Source: Alphaproteobacteria bacterium UBA6544 (lineage in GTDB: Bacteria > Pseudomonadota > Alphaproteobacteria > UBA8366). Taken from it: a stretch of DNA of 7,292 nt. Both the position numbers and the translations under genes were made by a program. The stretch spans positions 1,591-8,882 of the forward strand of contig DJKK01000108.1 of the NCBI GenBank assembly GCA_002434595.1, written 5' to 3'. Under the pieces are notes generated by a model, which was not told where the DNA came from, searched no databases, and saw only the letters and a list, made by a program, of their open reading frames with translations. Below, in pieces: positions 1-5,940 of the stretch (its first letter is position 1; each line of letters starts with the position of its first letter).

Positions 1-60
1 GGGAACTCGGCCCTATGCCTGAGCGTCAACATGGAGAATAGGGCCAAAGATTGGGCTTAG
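1..60 (+). CDS. C-terminal tail of an unidentified rightward gene (partial)
   Basis: The first frame is open from the left edge to a TAG at 58-60 and ends in residues ENRAKDWA. About 15 of 19 third positions are G or C, which fits coding DNA in this genome. The gene would converge on the leftward operon that ends at 129. I do not recognise the product, and 19 residues are too few to assign a family. An 8-bp inverted repeat (9-16 with 38-45) lies within the same stretch, so a non-coding origin is possible. Confidence 0.4.
   Translation, partial: GNSALCLSVNMENRAKDWA
9..45. repeat. 8-bp inverted repeat with 21-nt loop
   Basis: GGCCCTAT at 9-16 is perfectly complementary to ATAGGGCC at 38-45. 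It overlaps the putative end of the truncated left-edge gene. There is no T tract after it, so it is not a classic terminator in either direction. It may be incidental. Confidence 0.35.
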
Positions 61-97
61 GTCATAATTCCGAATCGCTGACGCACTCGGAATGACA
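61..97. terminator. Hairpin between convergent genes, possible bidirectional terminator
   Basis: ATTCCGA at 67-73 pairs with TCGGAAT at 87-93 around a 13-nt loop. In an alternative pairing, GTCAT at 61-65 matches ATGAC at 92-96 and TCCGA at 69-73 matches TCGGA at 87-91, with a three-base bulge. It lies immediately after the left-edge stop codon and just beyond the end of the cupin gene, where a shared terminator is expected. No U-rich run follows on either strand, so intrinsic termination is not established. Confidence 0.35.
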
Positions 98-128
98 TTG
101 AGATGTGTGGGCGCTGCCAAGAGGGCGC

Positions 129-698
129 CTACCCTTCCCGCAGCGGGATCTTGAATTCGTCGACTTTGCCTGTCTCCGGATCGATCTGGCAACGGACGGT
201 GTGGTTCGTGTTCATACCGTAGGTGTGGAGTGAGACCGAGACTTCGTTGCTCTCGTTCGAAACCGTATGGAACGTACCCGCGGGCATGCCGATGGCGTCG
301 CCGTGGCGGACCACTTTGTCGCCCCTGAATTGAATTTCACCATAGCCGGGCTTCGAGCCGTCGTCGGTGCGGAGATATATCGTGTTCTTCTCCTCGCCAT
401 CGACACCGGCTACCACCGCCCAGGTGCCGTGATCGTGGACGGGGGTGACCCGGCCCGGGCGGAAGCAGGCGGCGAACACCATCAAGGTGTGGTCCTTTCC
501 CTCGTGCAGCACGTACAGGCTGGAGCCGCGTTCGTCGTTGACTTCGTAGTGTTCTGGCTTGATCCAGGTATCCCGATTCTCGACCAGCTTCTGCGCCAGA
601 GGCCGGACCTTGCTCAAAATCTCCGACTCGCTCTCGGCCGCAGCAACGGTTGCTTGCAGATCGTCGACGTAGTTCTGGACGGTGTAATGCTCGCTCAT
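129..698 (-). CDS. Cupin thiol dioxygenase, cysteine / 3-mercaptopropionate dioxygenase type
   Basis: This is a 189-residue single-domain cupin, the length expected for bacterial thiol dioxygenases. These non-heme Fe(II) enzymes use O2 to turn a thiol into a sulfinic acid in the cytoplasm. Three metal-binding histidines are visible: H88 and H90 in PVHDHGTW and H144 in GTFH. S156, H158 and Y160 (SLHTYG) form the Ser-His-Tyr arrangement known next to the iron in this family. The residue matching the crosslinking cysteine of mammalian cysteine dioxygenase is V95, so a Cys-Tyr cofactor is not expected, as in bacterial 3-mercaptopropionate enzymes. The gene is last in a six-gene operon, 15 nt after a crotonase gene, with a strong GGGGGAG ribosome site (704-710) five bases before ATG. 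The family is well supported; the substrate (3-mercaptopropionate, cysteine or another thiol) cannot be read from the sequence. Confidence 0.8.
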   Translation of the reverse strand: MSEHYTVQNYVDDLQATVAAAESESEILSKVRPLAQKLVENRDTWIKPEHYEVNDERGSSLYVLHEGKDHTLMVFAACFRPGRVTPVHDHGTWAVVAGVDGEEKNTIYLRTDDGSKPGYGEIQFRGDKVVRHGDAIGMPAGTFHTVSNESNEVSVSLHTYGMNTNHTVRCQIDPETGKVDEFKIPLREG

Positions 699-713
699 GG
701 CGTCTCCCCCGCT

Positions 714-1514
714 TTATCTGCCCTTGAACTTATTAGGTTTACGCTTCTCGGCGAAGGCGCTCGCTGCTTCGTGAAAATCCTCCGTCAGGAAAAGTTTCTG
801 CGCATTGAGCTGTGCCTGCGCTTCACGGCCGATCTGTTCCATCTTGAGGCGCCGCGTCCGCACCGTGGCGCGCACCGAAAGCGGCGGATTTGCAGCGATC
901 TGAAGGGCCAAGTCCATTGCGACCTCTAGATGCTGTCCCTTGGGCGCGACGCGGTCGATGATGCCGGCGGCGTGTCCTTCCTCGACGCTGAAGAACCGGC
1001 CGGTGAGGGCGATTTCCGTCGCAAAGGTATTGGCGCCGCGGAATTGCATCAGGCTCCAGTATTTCGAGCCGCCAAGGCCGCGCGAGGTCTCGGTCAGTTG
1101 GATCTTCGTGCCTTCCTCGGCAACGATCAGGTCGCTTTCGAGTATGATCCCGAAGGCGAGGCCGAGCACATAGCCGTGCGGTGCGGTGATCACGGGCTTC
1201 CAATTGATGGGTTTGATAAAGAGGTCGCCGGAGTTTGAGCCTCGACCTTGTGGTCCCCCGAGTTTCAGGAATTCCTCACGGGAGCGGAGCTGGCGCTGGT
1301 GGACGTCGGCTCCCGACGAAAACGCGCGGCCGTTACCGTGAATGATCGCTACGTTGGCCTCTTCATCTGTGTCGAAGCGATACAGCGCCTCGCCGAGGGC
1401 ATAAACCAGCTCGTCGCTGAAGGCATTTAATTTCCGCGGTCGGTTGAGGGTGATGATCGCGACTTGATCCTCCACCCGGTAATGGACGAGGTCGTCAAGG
1501 TTTTCTTCACTCAT
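714..1514 (-). CDS. Atypical enoyl-CoA hydratase/isomerase (crotonase) family protein
   Basis: This 266-residue protein has the full crotonase length and fold signals: ITLNRPRKLNAF at 21-32, the oxyanion-hole loop AFSSGAD at 64-70, KPVITAPHGY at 106-115, and a C-terminal trimerisation-type helical region. It would act on a CoA thioester in the cytoplasm. It aligns without gaps to rat enoyl-CoA hydratase through the active site (compared from memory). The position of the first catalytic Glu (rat E144) is G122, while the second (rat E164) is kept as E142. The usual GGG loop has become G118-L119-A120. A plain hydratase is therefore doubtful; isomerase, hydrolase, lyase or dehalogenase-like chemistry is possible. 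It lies 13 nt after the SDR gene, with an AAGGGAA ribosome site (1521-1527) six bases before ATG. Membership of the family is certain; the reaction is not. Confidence 0.88.
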   Translation of the reverse strand: MSEENLDDLVHYRVEDQVAIITLNRPRKLNAFSDELVYALGEALYRFDTDEEANVAIIHGNGRAFSSGADVHQRQLRSREEFLKLGGPQGRGSNSGDLFIKPINWKPVITAPHGYVLGLAFGIILESDLIVAEEGTKIQLTETSRGLGGSKYWSLMQFRGANTFATEIALTGRFFSVEEGHAAGIIDRVAPKGQHLEVAMDLALQIAANPPLSVRATVRTRRLKMEQIGREAQAQLNAQKLFLTEDFHEAASAFAEKRKPNKFKGR

Positions 1515-1527
1515 GGCGCTTTCCCTT

Positions 1528-2325
1528 CTAGCCTGCCGAATCCCGCTCGGGACTGCGGAGTGTCACGCCACCGTCGACGACGATGACCTGACCGGTGATG
1601 TAACGCGCTTGGTCCGAGAGCAGGAAGCGAACCGCCTGACCGATGTCCCAGCCGGTACCTTCAACACCGAGGATTGAGGCCTGGCCGCGAGCGGCGCGCG
1701 CTTCCTCTGACATGCCTCGGGTATACACCATCGGCGTGTAGACTGGGCCCGGCGCCACGCAATTAACGCGTATGCTGTCCGGGCCGTGATCGATGGCCAT
1801 GGCCTGTGTCAGCGCGATGACCGCTCCCTTCGACGTCGTGTAGGTCGTAAGCCCGCGGGGTCGCAATGCGGAGATCGAAGAGATGTTGACGATGGACCCG
1901 CCGTCACCCGACGAAATCATCGCCGGGATGGCGAACTTCGACAGGAGAAACATCGTCTCAACGTTGACTTGCATGACCTTGCGGTAGGTGTCCAGCGGTT
2001 CGTCGACCACGGAATTGCGACTGCCGATGCCGATATTGTTGTCGAGGCAATCCAGCCGCCCATAGGTTTGCATAACCGAGTCAATCAACGCCTTGCAGTC
2101 CCTCTCGTCCGTCGCATCGCAGGTGAAGGCCGCTGCGGTGTTGCCTTCCCCCTCGATCATCTCGACCGTTTTTTGCGCCGCATCCAGATGCTGATCCATT
2201 ACGGCAACTTTAGCGCCTGAGCGGGCCATCAGGACCGCTGCCGCCCGGCCGTTTCCTATCCCCTCGTCGCGCGAGCCGCCACCCGCAACAAGCGCTACTT
2301 TTCCGCTCAATCCATAGTCTTCCAT
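1528..2325 (-). CDS. Short-chain dehydrogenase/reductase (classical SDR, NAD-type)
   Basis: This is a 265-residue classical SDR that oxidises or reduces a hydroxyl/carbonyl group with a nicotinamide cofactor. The cofactor loop is a variant, GGGSRDEGIG at 15-24 instead of TGxxxGIG. D44 ends the second strand and favours NAD(H) over NADP(H). D95 and the NNIG motif (96-99), N121, S149 and Y162-T-T-S-K166 supply the structural motif and the catalytic Asn-Ser-Tyr-Lys set. PGPVYTPM at 192-199 and the C-terminal GQVIVVDGG are typical. An ATG 33 nt further upstream (2358) is in frame but lies inside the preceding crotonase gene. The chosen ATG follows that gene's stop by 4 nt and has AAGGGG (2333-2338) seven bases away. 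In context it probably handles a hydroxyacyl intermediate or alcohol made by the neighbouring crotonases; the substrate is unknown. Confidence 0.9.
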   Translation of the reverse strand: MEDYGLSGKVALVAGGGSRDEGIGNGRAAAVLMARSGAKVAVMDQHLDAAQKTVEMIEGEGNTAAAFTCDATDERDCKALIDSVMQTYGRLDCLDNNIGIGSRNSVVDEPLDTYRKVMQVNVETMFLLSKFAIPAMISSGDGGSIVNISSISALRPRGLTTYTTSKGAVIALTQAMAIDHGPDSIRVNCVAPGPVYTPMVYTRGMSEEARAARGQASILGVEGTGWDIGQAVRFLLSDQARYITGQVIVVDGGVTLRSPERDSAG

Positions 2326-2329
2326 ATCC

Positions 2330-3124
2330 TTACCCCTTATTACGGTTGAGGAAGGCATCCATCAGCGTTTTCGGCTCGTCGGTAGCGTAGCAGCCGGCTA
2401 TGGCTTCTATGCCGACCTTTGCCGCATCGGTAATCGCCATCCGTTCCCAGTCGTTGATCAGACGTTTTTGCACGCGGATCGCATTGGGACCACACGCCAA
2501 GAGTGACGTGATCCAACCCTCAACTGCTTCGTCAAGCGCCTCAGACGGAACTTTTTTCTGAAGAAAACCAATGCGTTGTGCTTCATCTGCGTCAATATGG
2601 TCGCCGGTTAGGACCAACTCCACCGCTTTGCCCCAACCGATCAGGCGGGGGAGAAGCGCCGCTTCCATCCCAGAGGGAATGCCGAACCGCGTTTCCGGCA
2701 TGCCAAACTTCGCATGATCCGCTGCAACTCGCATATCGGCCGCAGCGGCGATTTCCATACCACTTCCGAAACAATAGCCGTTGATCCGGGCGATTACTGG
2801 GACAGGGAAGGTTCGAACTGCATCGCAGGCATAGTGTGTCTTGGTCGATGCAGCATGCCCTTCGGCAGGCGTATAATGACGCATGTCGGCGAGATTGCTG
2901 CCACCGACGAAAGATTTGTCGCCGGCTCCAGTAATAACAAGCGCGCGAAGAGTTTCGTCGTGGCGCAATTCTGTCATAACGTCTATAAAGCGTTGTTTTC
3001 CTCCGACTCCGAGCGCATTTCGTTTTTCCGGATTGTTGAAGGTCAAGCGAGCGACCATTCCGGAGTCTCCTCGGTCGTCAAAATCGACAAGGACGAGGTC
3101 GTCGATATCGGTATTACTTGTCAT
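2330..3124 (-). CDS. Enoyl-CoA hydratase/isomerase family protein with both catalytic glutamates
   Basis: This is a 264-residue crotonase. Signals in order are LTFNNPEKRNAL (27-38), the oxyanion loop region SFVGGSNLADM (71-81), PVIARINGYCFGSGME (109-124) and FGMPETRFGIPSG (140-152). E124 and E144 occupy the positions of the two catalytic glutamates of enoyl-CoA hydratase, so reversible hydration of an enoyl-CoA is plausible. Two departures are visible. The common AGAD loop reads GGSN, and the usual GAGGT stretch reads IPSGMEAALLPR, a form I associate with a crotonase subgroup distinct from FadB. Its ATG overlaps the GST stop as ATGA (3121-3124), which implies translational coupling. The 5' part of the gene, like the adjacent GST, looks less GC-rich than the rest of the operon. 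The acyl-CoA substrate is unknown. Confidence 0.92.
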   Translation of the reverse strand: MTSNTDIDDLVLVDFDDRGDSGMVARLTFNNPEKRNALGVGGKQRFIDVMTELRHDETLRALVITGAGDKSFVGGSNLADMRHYTPAEGHAASTKTHYACDAVRTFPVPVIARINGYCFGSGMEIAAAADMRVAADHAKFGMPETRFGIPSGMEAALLPRLIGWGKAVELVLTGDHIDADEAQRIGFLQKKVPSEALDEAVEGWITSLLACGPNAIRVQKRLINDWERMAITDAAKVGIEAIAGCYATDEPKTLMDAFLNRNKG

Positions 3125-3786
3125 TGGCCGGCCTCCTTTTCAGGGTACTCTGGCAGTTCGGTTGACAACGCTTCTTCGACCGCGAGCGTTTGTTGAAACG
3201 CAGGAAAATTGTTTAGTTTCTCAGTCATTATATCGATATCTCTACAATTAAAATCTGCAAAGAAACGTGGGCGGATACGGGTGGCAAAATCCCAGAAAAC
3301 AGCAAGCGAAACGTCCGCCTGTGTCATCTGACCTGAGATAAGCCAATCGTCATGAATCTCGTTATCGATCCAATTAAAGCCATCACGGATTTGTGCTTCG
3401 CACGCCGCGATCCAGGGGCGGTGCCATTTTTTTTTCGGACGGAATTGCCGCTCGTACAGGATAGCAACGAGCTTATCCATGATTCCGAGTTCAATTGCGA
3501 CAAATTTAAGTACCTGGCGGCGTTTCGATCCCGCTCGTGGTATCAAGGCATGGTCGGGACCGGCGATCTCGTCGAGATAGTCGATAATTGCCGTGCTATC
3601 GACGAGGCATTCGCCATCCGGGAGTTCGAGAACTGGGACGCGGGCGATCGGATTGACACGGGTGACGTCTCGCTTTCCATCGTCGAAGGGGATGATATTT
3701 TCATGCTCGTAATCGAGCCCGTAGAGCCGCATGGTGACCGCGACGCGCCGCACGTAAGGTGAATTGTATCGGCCGTAGAGTCGCAT
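3121..3786 (-). CDS. Glutathione S-transferase family protein
   Basis: This is a 221-residue two-domain GST. The N-terminal thioredoxin-like domain (about 1-75) shows NSPYVRRV with S9 as the likely thiol-activating residue, the cis-proline motif VPVLEL (P51), and D63-S64 as the glutathione gamma-glutamyl contact. The helical C-terminal domain contains the N-capping box TQAD (155-158) before SLAVFWDF. Such enzymes conjugate, isomerise, dehalogenate, or cleave ether or thioether bonds using glutathione. Placement second in a catabolic operon, right after a flavin monooxygenase, suggests a role in opening or cleaving the imported substrate; this is inference. The start lies 6 nt after the monooxygenase stop with no good ribosome site, so translation is probably coupled. 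Lys118-120 is encoded by a run of nine A residues (3427-3435 on the other strand). Parts of the gene (3181-3300) are only about 40% GC. Confidence 0.9.
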   Translation of the reverse strand: MRLYGRYNSPYVRRVAVTMRLYGLDYEHENIIPFDDGKRDVTRVNPIARVPVLELPDGECLVDSTAIIDYLDEIAGPDHALIPRAGSKRRQVLKFVAIELGIMDKLVAILYERQFRPKKKWHRPWIAACEAQIRDGFNWIDNEIHDDWLISGQMTQADVSLAVFWDFATRIRPRFFADFNCRDIDIMTEKLNNFPAFQQTLAVEEALSTELPEYPEKEAGQ

Positions 3787-3792
3787 CCGGCG

Positions 3793-4815
3793 TCAGGTGG
3801 CTTCTTTCACGAGCGGCATCACTTCGGCTGCAAATAATCTTAAAGAATCGATTACCTGCTGGTGGGGCATGCCGACCCATTGGATGCCTAGAATGATTAA
3901 GTTCACGCCAAGCCGCTTGTTGTAGTCGATGATCTGCTCGGCGACGACCTCAGGCGAGCCCAAGAGGAAGCGGCCGTCCGCCAACTCCTCGAAGGGCAGA
4001 TTCAAATCGTTGTCGCCTTCGGGCATCGACTTGTCCTGGCCCCACTCGTGGTAGGATTTGTATTTCGCTTCAAGGTAAGGCCGGGCCAGTTCGACAGCCT
4101 TCTCCGTGGTTTCAGCCACGAAGCACTCCCGCATCAACGGCAGAACCGCAGGGTCTGGTTTCCCCTCTGCCTCAAGGGCCTGGCGGTAGACACCGAGCTG
4201 ACGCTCAATCGTATCCATACGTTGATGCGGATTGATGAACCAGGTATCTGCCATCCGGGCACAGCGCCGAACGGCCGCATCGACATTGGCACCGATCCAC
4301 AGCTTTGGCATCGGCTTCTGCACCGGCATGACGGAGCAGGACGCGTTGTCGAGTTCGAAATGCGAACCTTTGAGAGTGACATATTCTTCCGTCCAGAGGC
4401 GCTTGATCGCATCGAGGCACTCTTCAAAACGCGCTCCTCGGTCCTTTGCTTCGGTGCCGAAGGCCTTGAATTCCACGTCCCGGTACCCGATGCCCGAGCC
4501 AAAGACGAGGCGTCCCCCTGACATGACGTCTATCGAGGCCAATTGTTCGGCCACGTCGAGTGGTTTGTGAAGCGGTAGCAGGACGATGCCGGTGACGAGC
4601 TTTGCGTTCGGTGCTTCGACCATGATGCGCGATAGGAACGGTACCAATTGCAGCGCCTGCAGCGGTGTGGACGAGTAGTGCTGCCCTTTCAGGAGGTAGG
4701 TGTACCCCAACTCATCCGCGACCCGCGCCTGTTCGCAAGCCTCTGCGAAGGTTTCCTGCATATCCGCGCTCGCTGGATATTGCCCCCGCATGAAAAATCC
4801 AAATTCCATCGGCAT
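3793..4815 (-). CDS. Luciferase-like (LLM class) flavin-dependent monooxygenase
   Basis: This is a 340-residue TIM-barrel flavin oxidoreductase of the bacterial luciferase family. Family hallmarks are the N-terminal FGFFMRGQYP, LLPLHKPLDVAEQLASID (79-96), SGGR (99-102), GSGIGYRDVEFKAFG (106-120) and RARFEE-like DRGARFEE (125-132). The LRF-type C-terminal helix follows. Members use reduced FMN from a partner reductase, or F420, with O2 to oxygenate substrates such as alkanesulfonates, aldehydes, nitrogen or sulfur heterocycles and thioethers. As the first gene of the operon it may catalyse the committing oxygenation; no flavin reductase is visible nearby. An ATG at 4833 is in frame but lacks a ribosome site. 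The ATG at 4815 has GGGGAG (4824-4829) eight bases upstream, and another ATG follows at 4809. The substrate cannot be read from the sequence. Confidence 0.9.
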   Translation of the reverse strand: MPMEFGFFMRGQYPASADMQETFAEACEQARVADELGYTYLLKGQHYSSTPLQALQLVPFLSRIMVEAPNAKLVTGIVLLPLHKPLDVAEQLASIDVMSGGRLVFGSGIGYRDVEFKAFGTEAKDRGARFEECLDAIKRLWTEEYVTLKGSHFELDNASCSVMPVQKPMPKLWIGANVDAAVRRCARMADTWFINPHQRMDTIERQLGVYRQALEAEGKPDPAVLPLMRECFVAETTEKAVELARPYLEAKYKSYHEWGQDKSMPEGDNDLNLPFEELADGRFLLGSPEVVAEQIIDYNKRLGVNLIILGIQWVGMPHQQVIDSLRLFAAEVMPLVKEAT

Positions 4816-4823
4816 GTCCGTCG

Positions 4824-4829
4824 CTCCCC
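4824..4829 (-). promoter_or_regulatory. Ribosome binding site that fixes the monooxygenase start
   Basis: GGGGAG on the minus strand sits eight bases before the ATG at 4815. The longer-frame ATG at 4833 has no comparable site, so the shorter start is preferred. Confidence 0.6.
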
Positions 4830-4952
4830 GCATTGCGATTTCGTCTGGGAGATATCTGGGGCGGGCGAGGCGGACAGCAACGCGTGGGATTGGTACGCGC
4901 GGCGTCGGCGCGGGAATGGAGCTTTAGCAGTCCTGCGTGCAGACATGGGGTA

Positions 4953-5018
4953 GAGCACGATTTCAAACCAGAAGGTTGCGCCATGCTCGATCTCCGCCCC
5001 AATTTCGGTGCTGGCTTT
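4953..5018 (-). pseudogene. Possible remnant of a histidine-kinase ATPase C-terminus
   Basis: One minus-strand frame reads TEIGAEIEHGATFWFEIVL. This resembles the last two strands of sensor-kinase HATPase domains, where IGVESEPGKGSTFWFELPL-like sequence is usual. Upstream there is no N-box, G1 or G2 motif, and the expected ELMGG helix is absent. If real, it is a decayed fragment. A chance match over about 20 residues cannot be excluded. Confidence 0.2.
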
Positions 5019-5212
5019 GAGCGTCGGCCCATCCGTCCCGCGATAGCGCGGTCCGAAGGCGTCCGGCTTCCCCATCAGCCGGCGTCAACGGAGCGCAGAT
5101 TTTGCAAGCATTACAAATCCCAAATTCCCGGTTTCGTGAGAGATGTGAAGGATATTCCGCCGGAGGCGCGTTAGGCCTTGCAGTCGGCGCGCTGGGGGGC
5201 ATCTATCTCGCC

Positions 5213-5863
5213 ATGGACGAGACCTATCTCAAACCGGGCCGGCTGATCGAAAGCGAGGATCCGACCGTCGCCGCCTTTGCAAAGAAGGCGGTCGGCGATG
5301 AATCCGACGAGACACAAAAAGCGCTCAAATTGTTTTACGCGGTGCGCGACGATGTGCGCTACGACGCCTATCTGCCGTTGGGCGATATAAAGAGCTATTC
5401 CGGCAAAGAGGCGCTTGCCATGGGCAAGGGGTGGTGCGTTTCGAAGGCGGCACTGCTGGCAGCCTGTGCGCGGGCGGAGGGCATCCCCGCACGGCCCGGA
5501 TATGCCGATGTTCGCAACCACATGGCGACGGAGAAGTTGATGGAGGCCATGGGAACCGATGTGTTCTTCTGGCACAGCTACTGCGAGTTGCTGCTGGACG
5601 GCAAGTGGGTGAAATGCACGCCGGCCTTCAACAAGTCACTCTGTGACAAGTTCGGCCTAAAGACGCTGGATTTTGATGGTGAGACCGATTCCCTATTCCA
5701 CGCTTACGACAAGGTGGGGAACAAGCACATGGAATACATTCACGATCGCGGCCCGTTCACCGATGTGCCCTTTGAAGACATTCTTGCCACCTTCCGCGCC
5801 GAATACCCCAATATGCAGGACGGGATCGATGGCGATTTTCACGCTGATGCCGTCGAAGAGTAG
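5213..5863 (+). CDS. Transglutaminase-like (cysteine-protease fold) protein
   Basis: This is a 216-residue protein with the transglutaminase core. C75 lies in GKGWCVSKAALLAACARAEGIPAR (72-94), H121 in FFWHSYCEL, and WVKCTPAFN at 132-140. In classic members the third triad residue is Asp in a W-x-x-x-D-P context. Here T136 takes that position before P137, so the triad is incomplete or another residue (perhaps N140) replaces it. Bacterial relatives are often peptidases or amide-cleaving enzymes of unknown substrate. ATG 5213 is chosen because the family-like sequence begins there (MDETYLKPGRLIESEDPTVAAFA), but its only nearby G-rich run (5194-5199) is 13 nt away. A TTG at 5102, with GGAG eight bases upstream, would add 37 residues including a glycine-rich hydrophobic stretch. 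The gene is divergent from the catabolic operon and 190 nt before the binding-protein gene; its role in the system is unclear. Confidence 0.8.
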   Translation: MDETYLKPGRLIESEDPTVAAFAKKAVGDESDETQKALKLFYAVRDDVRYDAYLPLGDIKSYSGKEALAMGKGWCVSKAALLAACARAEGIPARPGYADVRNHMATEKLMEAMGTDVFFWHSYCELLLDGKWVKCTPAFNKSLCDKFGLKTLDFDGETDSLFHAYDKVGNKHMEYIHDRGPFTDVPFEDILATFRAEYPNMQDGIDGDFHADAVEE

Positions 5864-5901
5864 TCGTCCAGAATCGGCGATTTCAATTGCTGGAACAGTC
5901 A

Positions 5902-5934
5902 CTGCCTGCCTCAATTTCTGTTGAGGGAAGGCGG
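5902..5934 (+). terminator. Hairpin after the transglutaminase-like gene
   Basis: CCTCAA (5909-5914) pairs with TTGAGG (5921-5926) around a six-base loop. The stem continues outward, with one mismatch and one bulged base, through CTGCCT (5902-5907) and GGCGG (5930-5934 region). It starts about 40 nt after the stop codon, as expected for a terminator separating this gene from the importer genes. There is no U tract, so Rho-independent termination is uncertain. Confidence 0.4.
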
Positions 5935-5940
5935 TAGGGA

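Larger units (their letters stand above)
4816..5212. promoter_or_regulatory. Divergent intergenic region holding promoters for both units
   Basis: These 397 nt separate the leftward operon from the rightward transglutaminase-like gene, so both promoters should lie here. On the minus strand, TTGCTG (4875-4880) and GATATC (4851-4856) are 18 nt apart, but each matches the sigma-70 consensus at only three of six bases, so this is a weak candidate. Short inverted repeats occur, for example CGCGT (4881-4885) with ACGCG (4895-4899). A minus-strand stretch at 4953-5006 resembles the end of a histidine-kinase ATPase domain. A plus-strand 63-codon frame (4983-5174) has AGAAGG seven bases before its ATG but an arginine-rich sequence unlike any family I know. 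No RNA gene or mobile element was recognised. Confidence 0.5.

Noticed and set aside
267..929. Long plus-strand open frame of 220 codons
   Set aside because: It lies opposite the cupin and crotonase genes, whose conserved motifs leave no doubt about the minus strand. It has no recognisable domain and is a GC-rich shadow.
1786..2220. Plus-strand open frame of 144 codons
   Set aside because: It lies opposite the SDR gene across its catalytic region and is a shadow frame.
2326..2358. ATG at 2358 as the SDR start
   Set aside because: It would overlap the preceding crotonase gene by 29 nt and add residues before the usual SDR N-terminus; ATG 2325 has a good ribosome site 4 nt after the stop.
3427..3435. 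T9 run as a plus-strand terminator
   Set aside because: No hairpin precedes it, nothing is transcribed rightward there, and it encodes three lysines of the GST in frame.
4816..4833. ATG at 4833 as the monooxygenase start
   Set aside because: It has no ribosome site and adds six residues outside the family pattern; ATG 4815 has GGGGAG at proper spacing.
5171..5575. Minus-strand open frame of 134 codons
   Set aside because: It is antisense to the transglutaminase-like core (GWC and WHSY motifs) and has no family signal.
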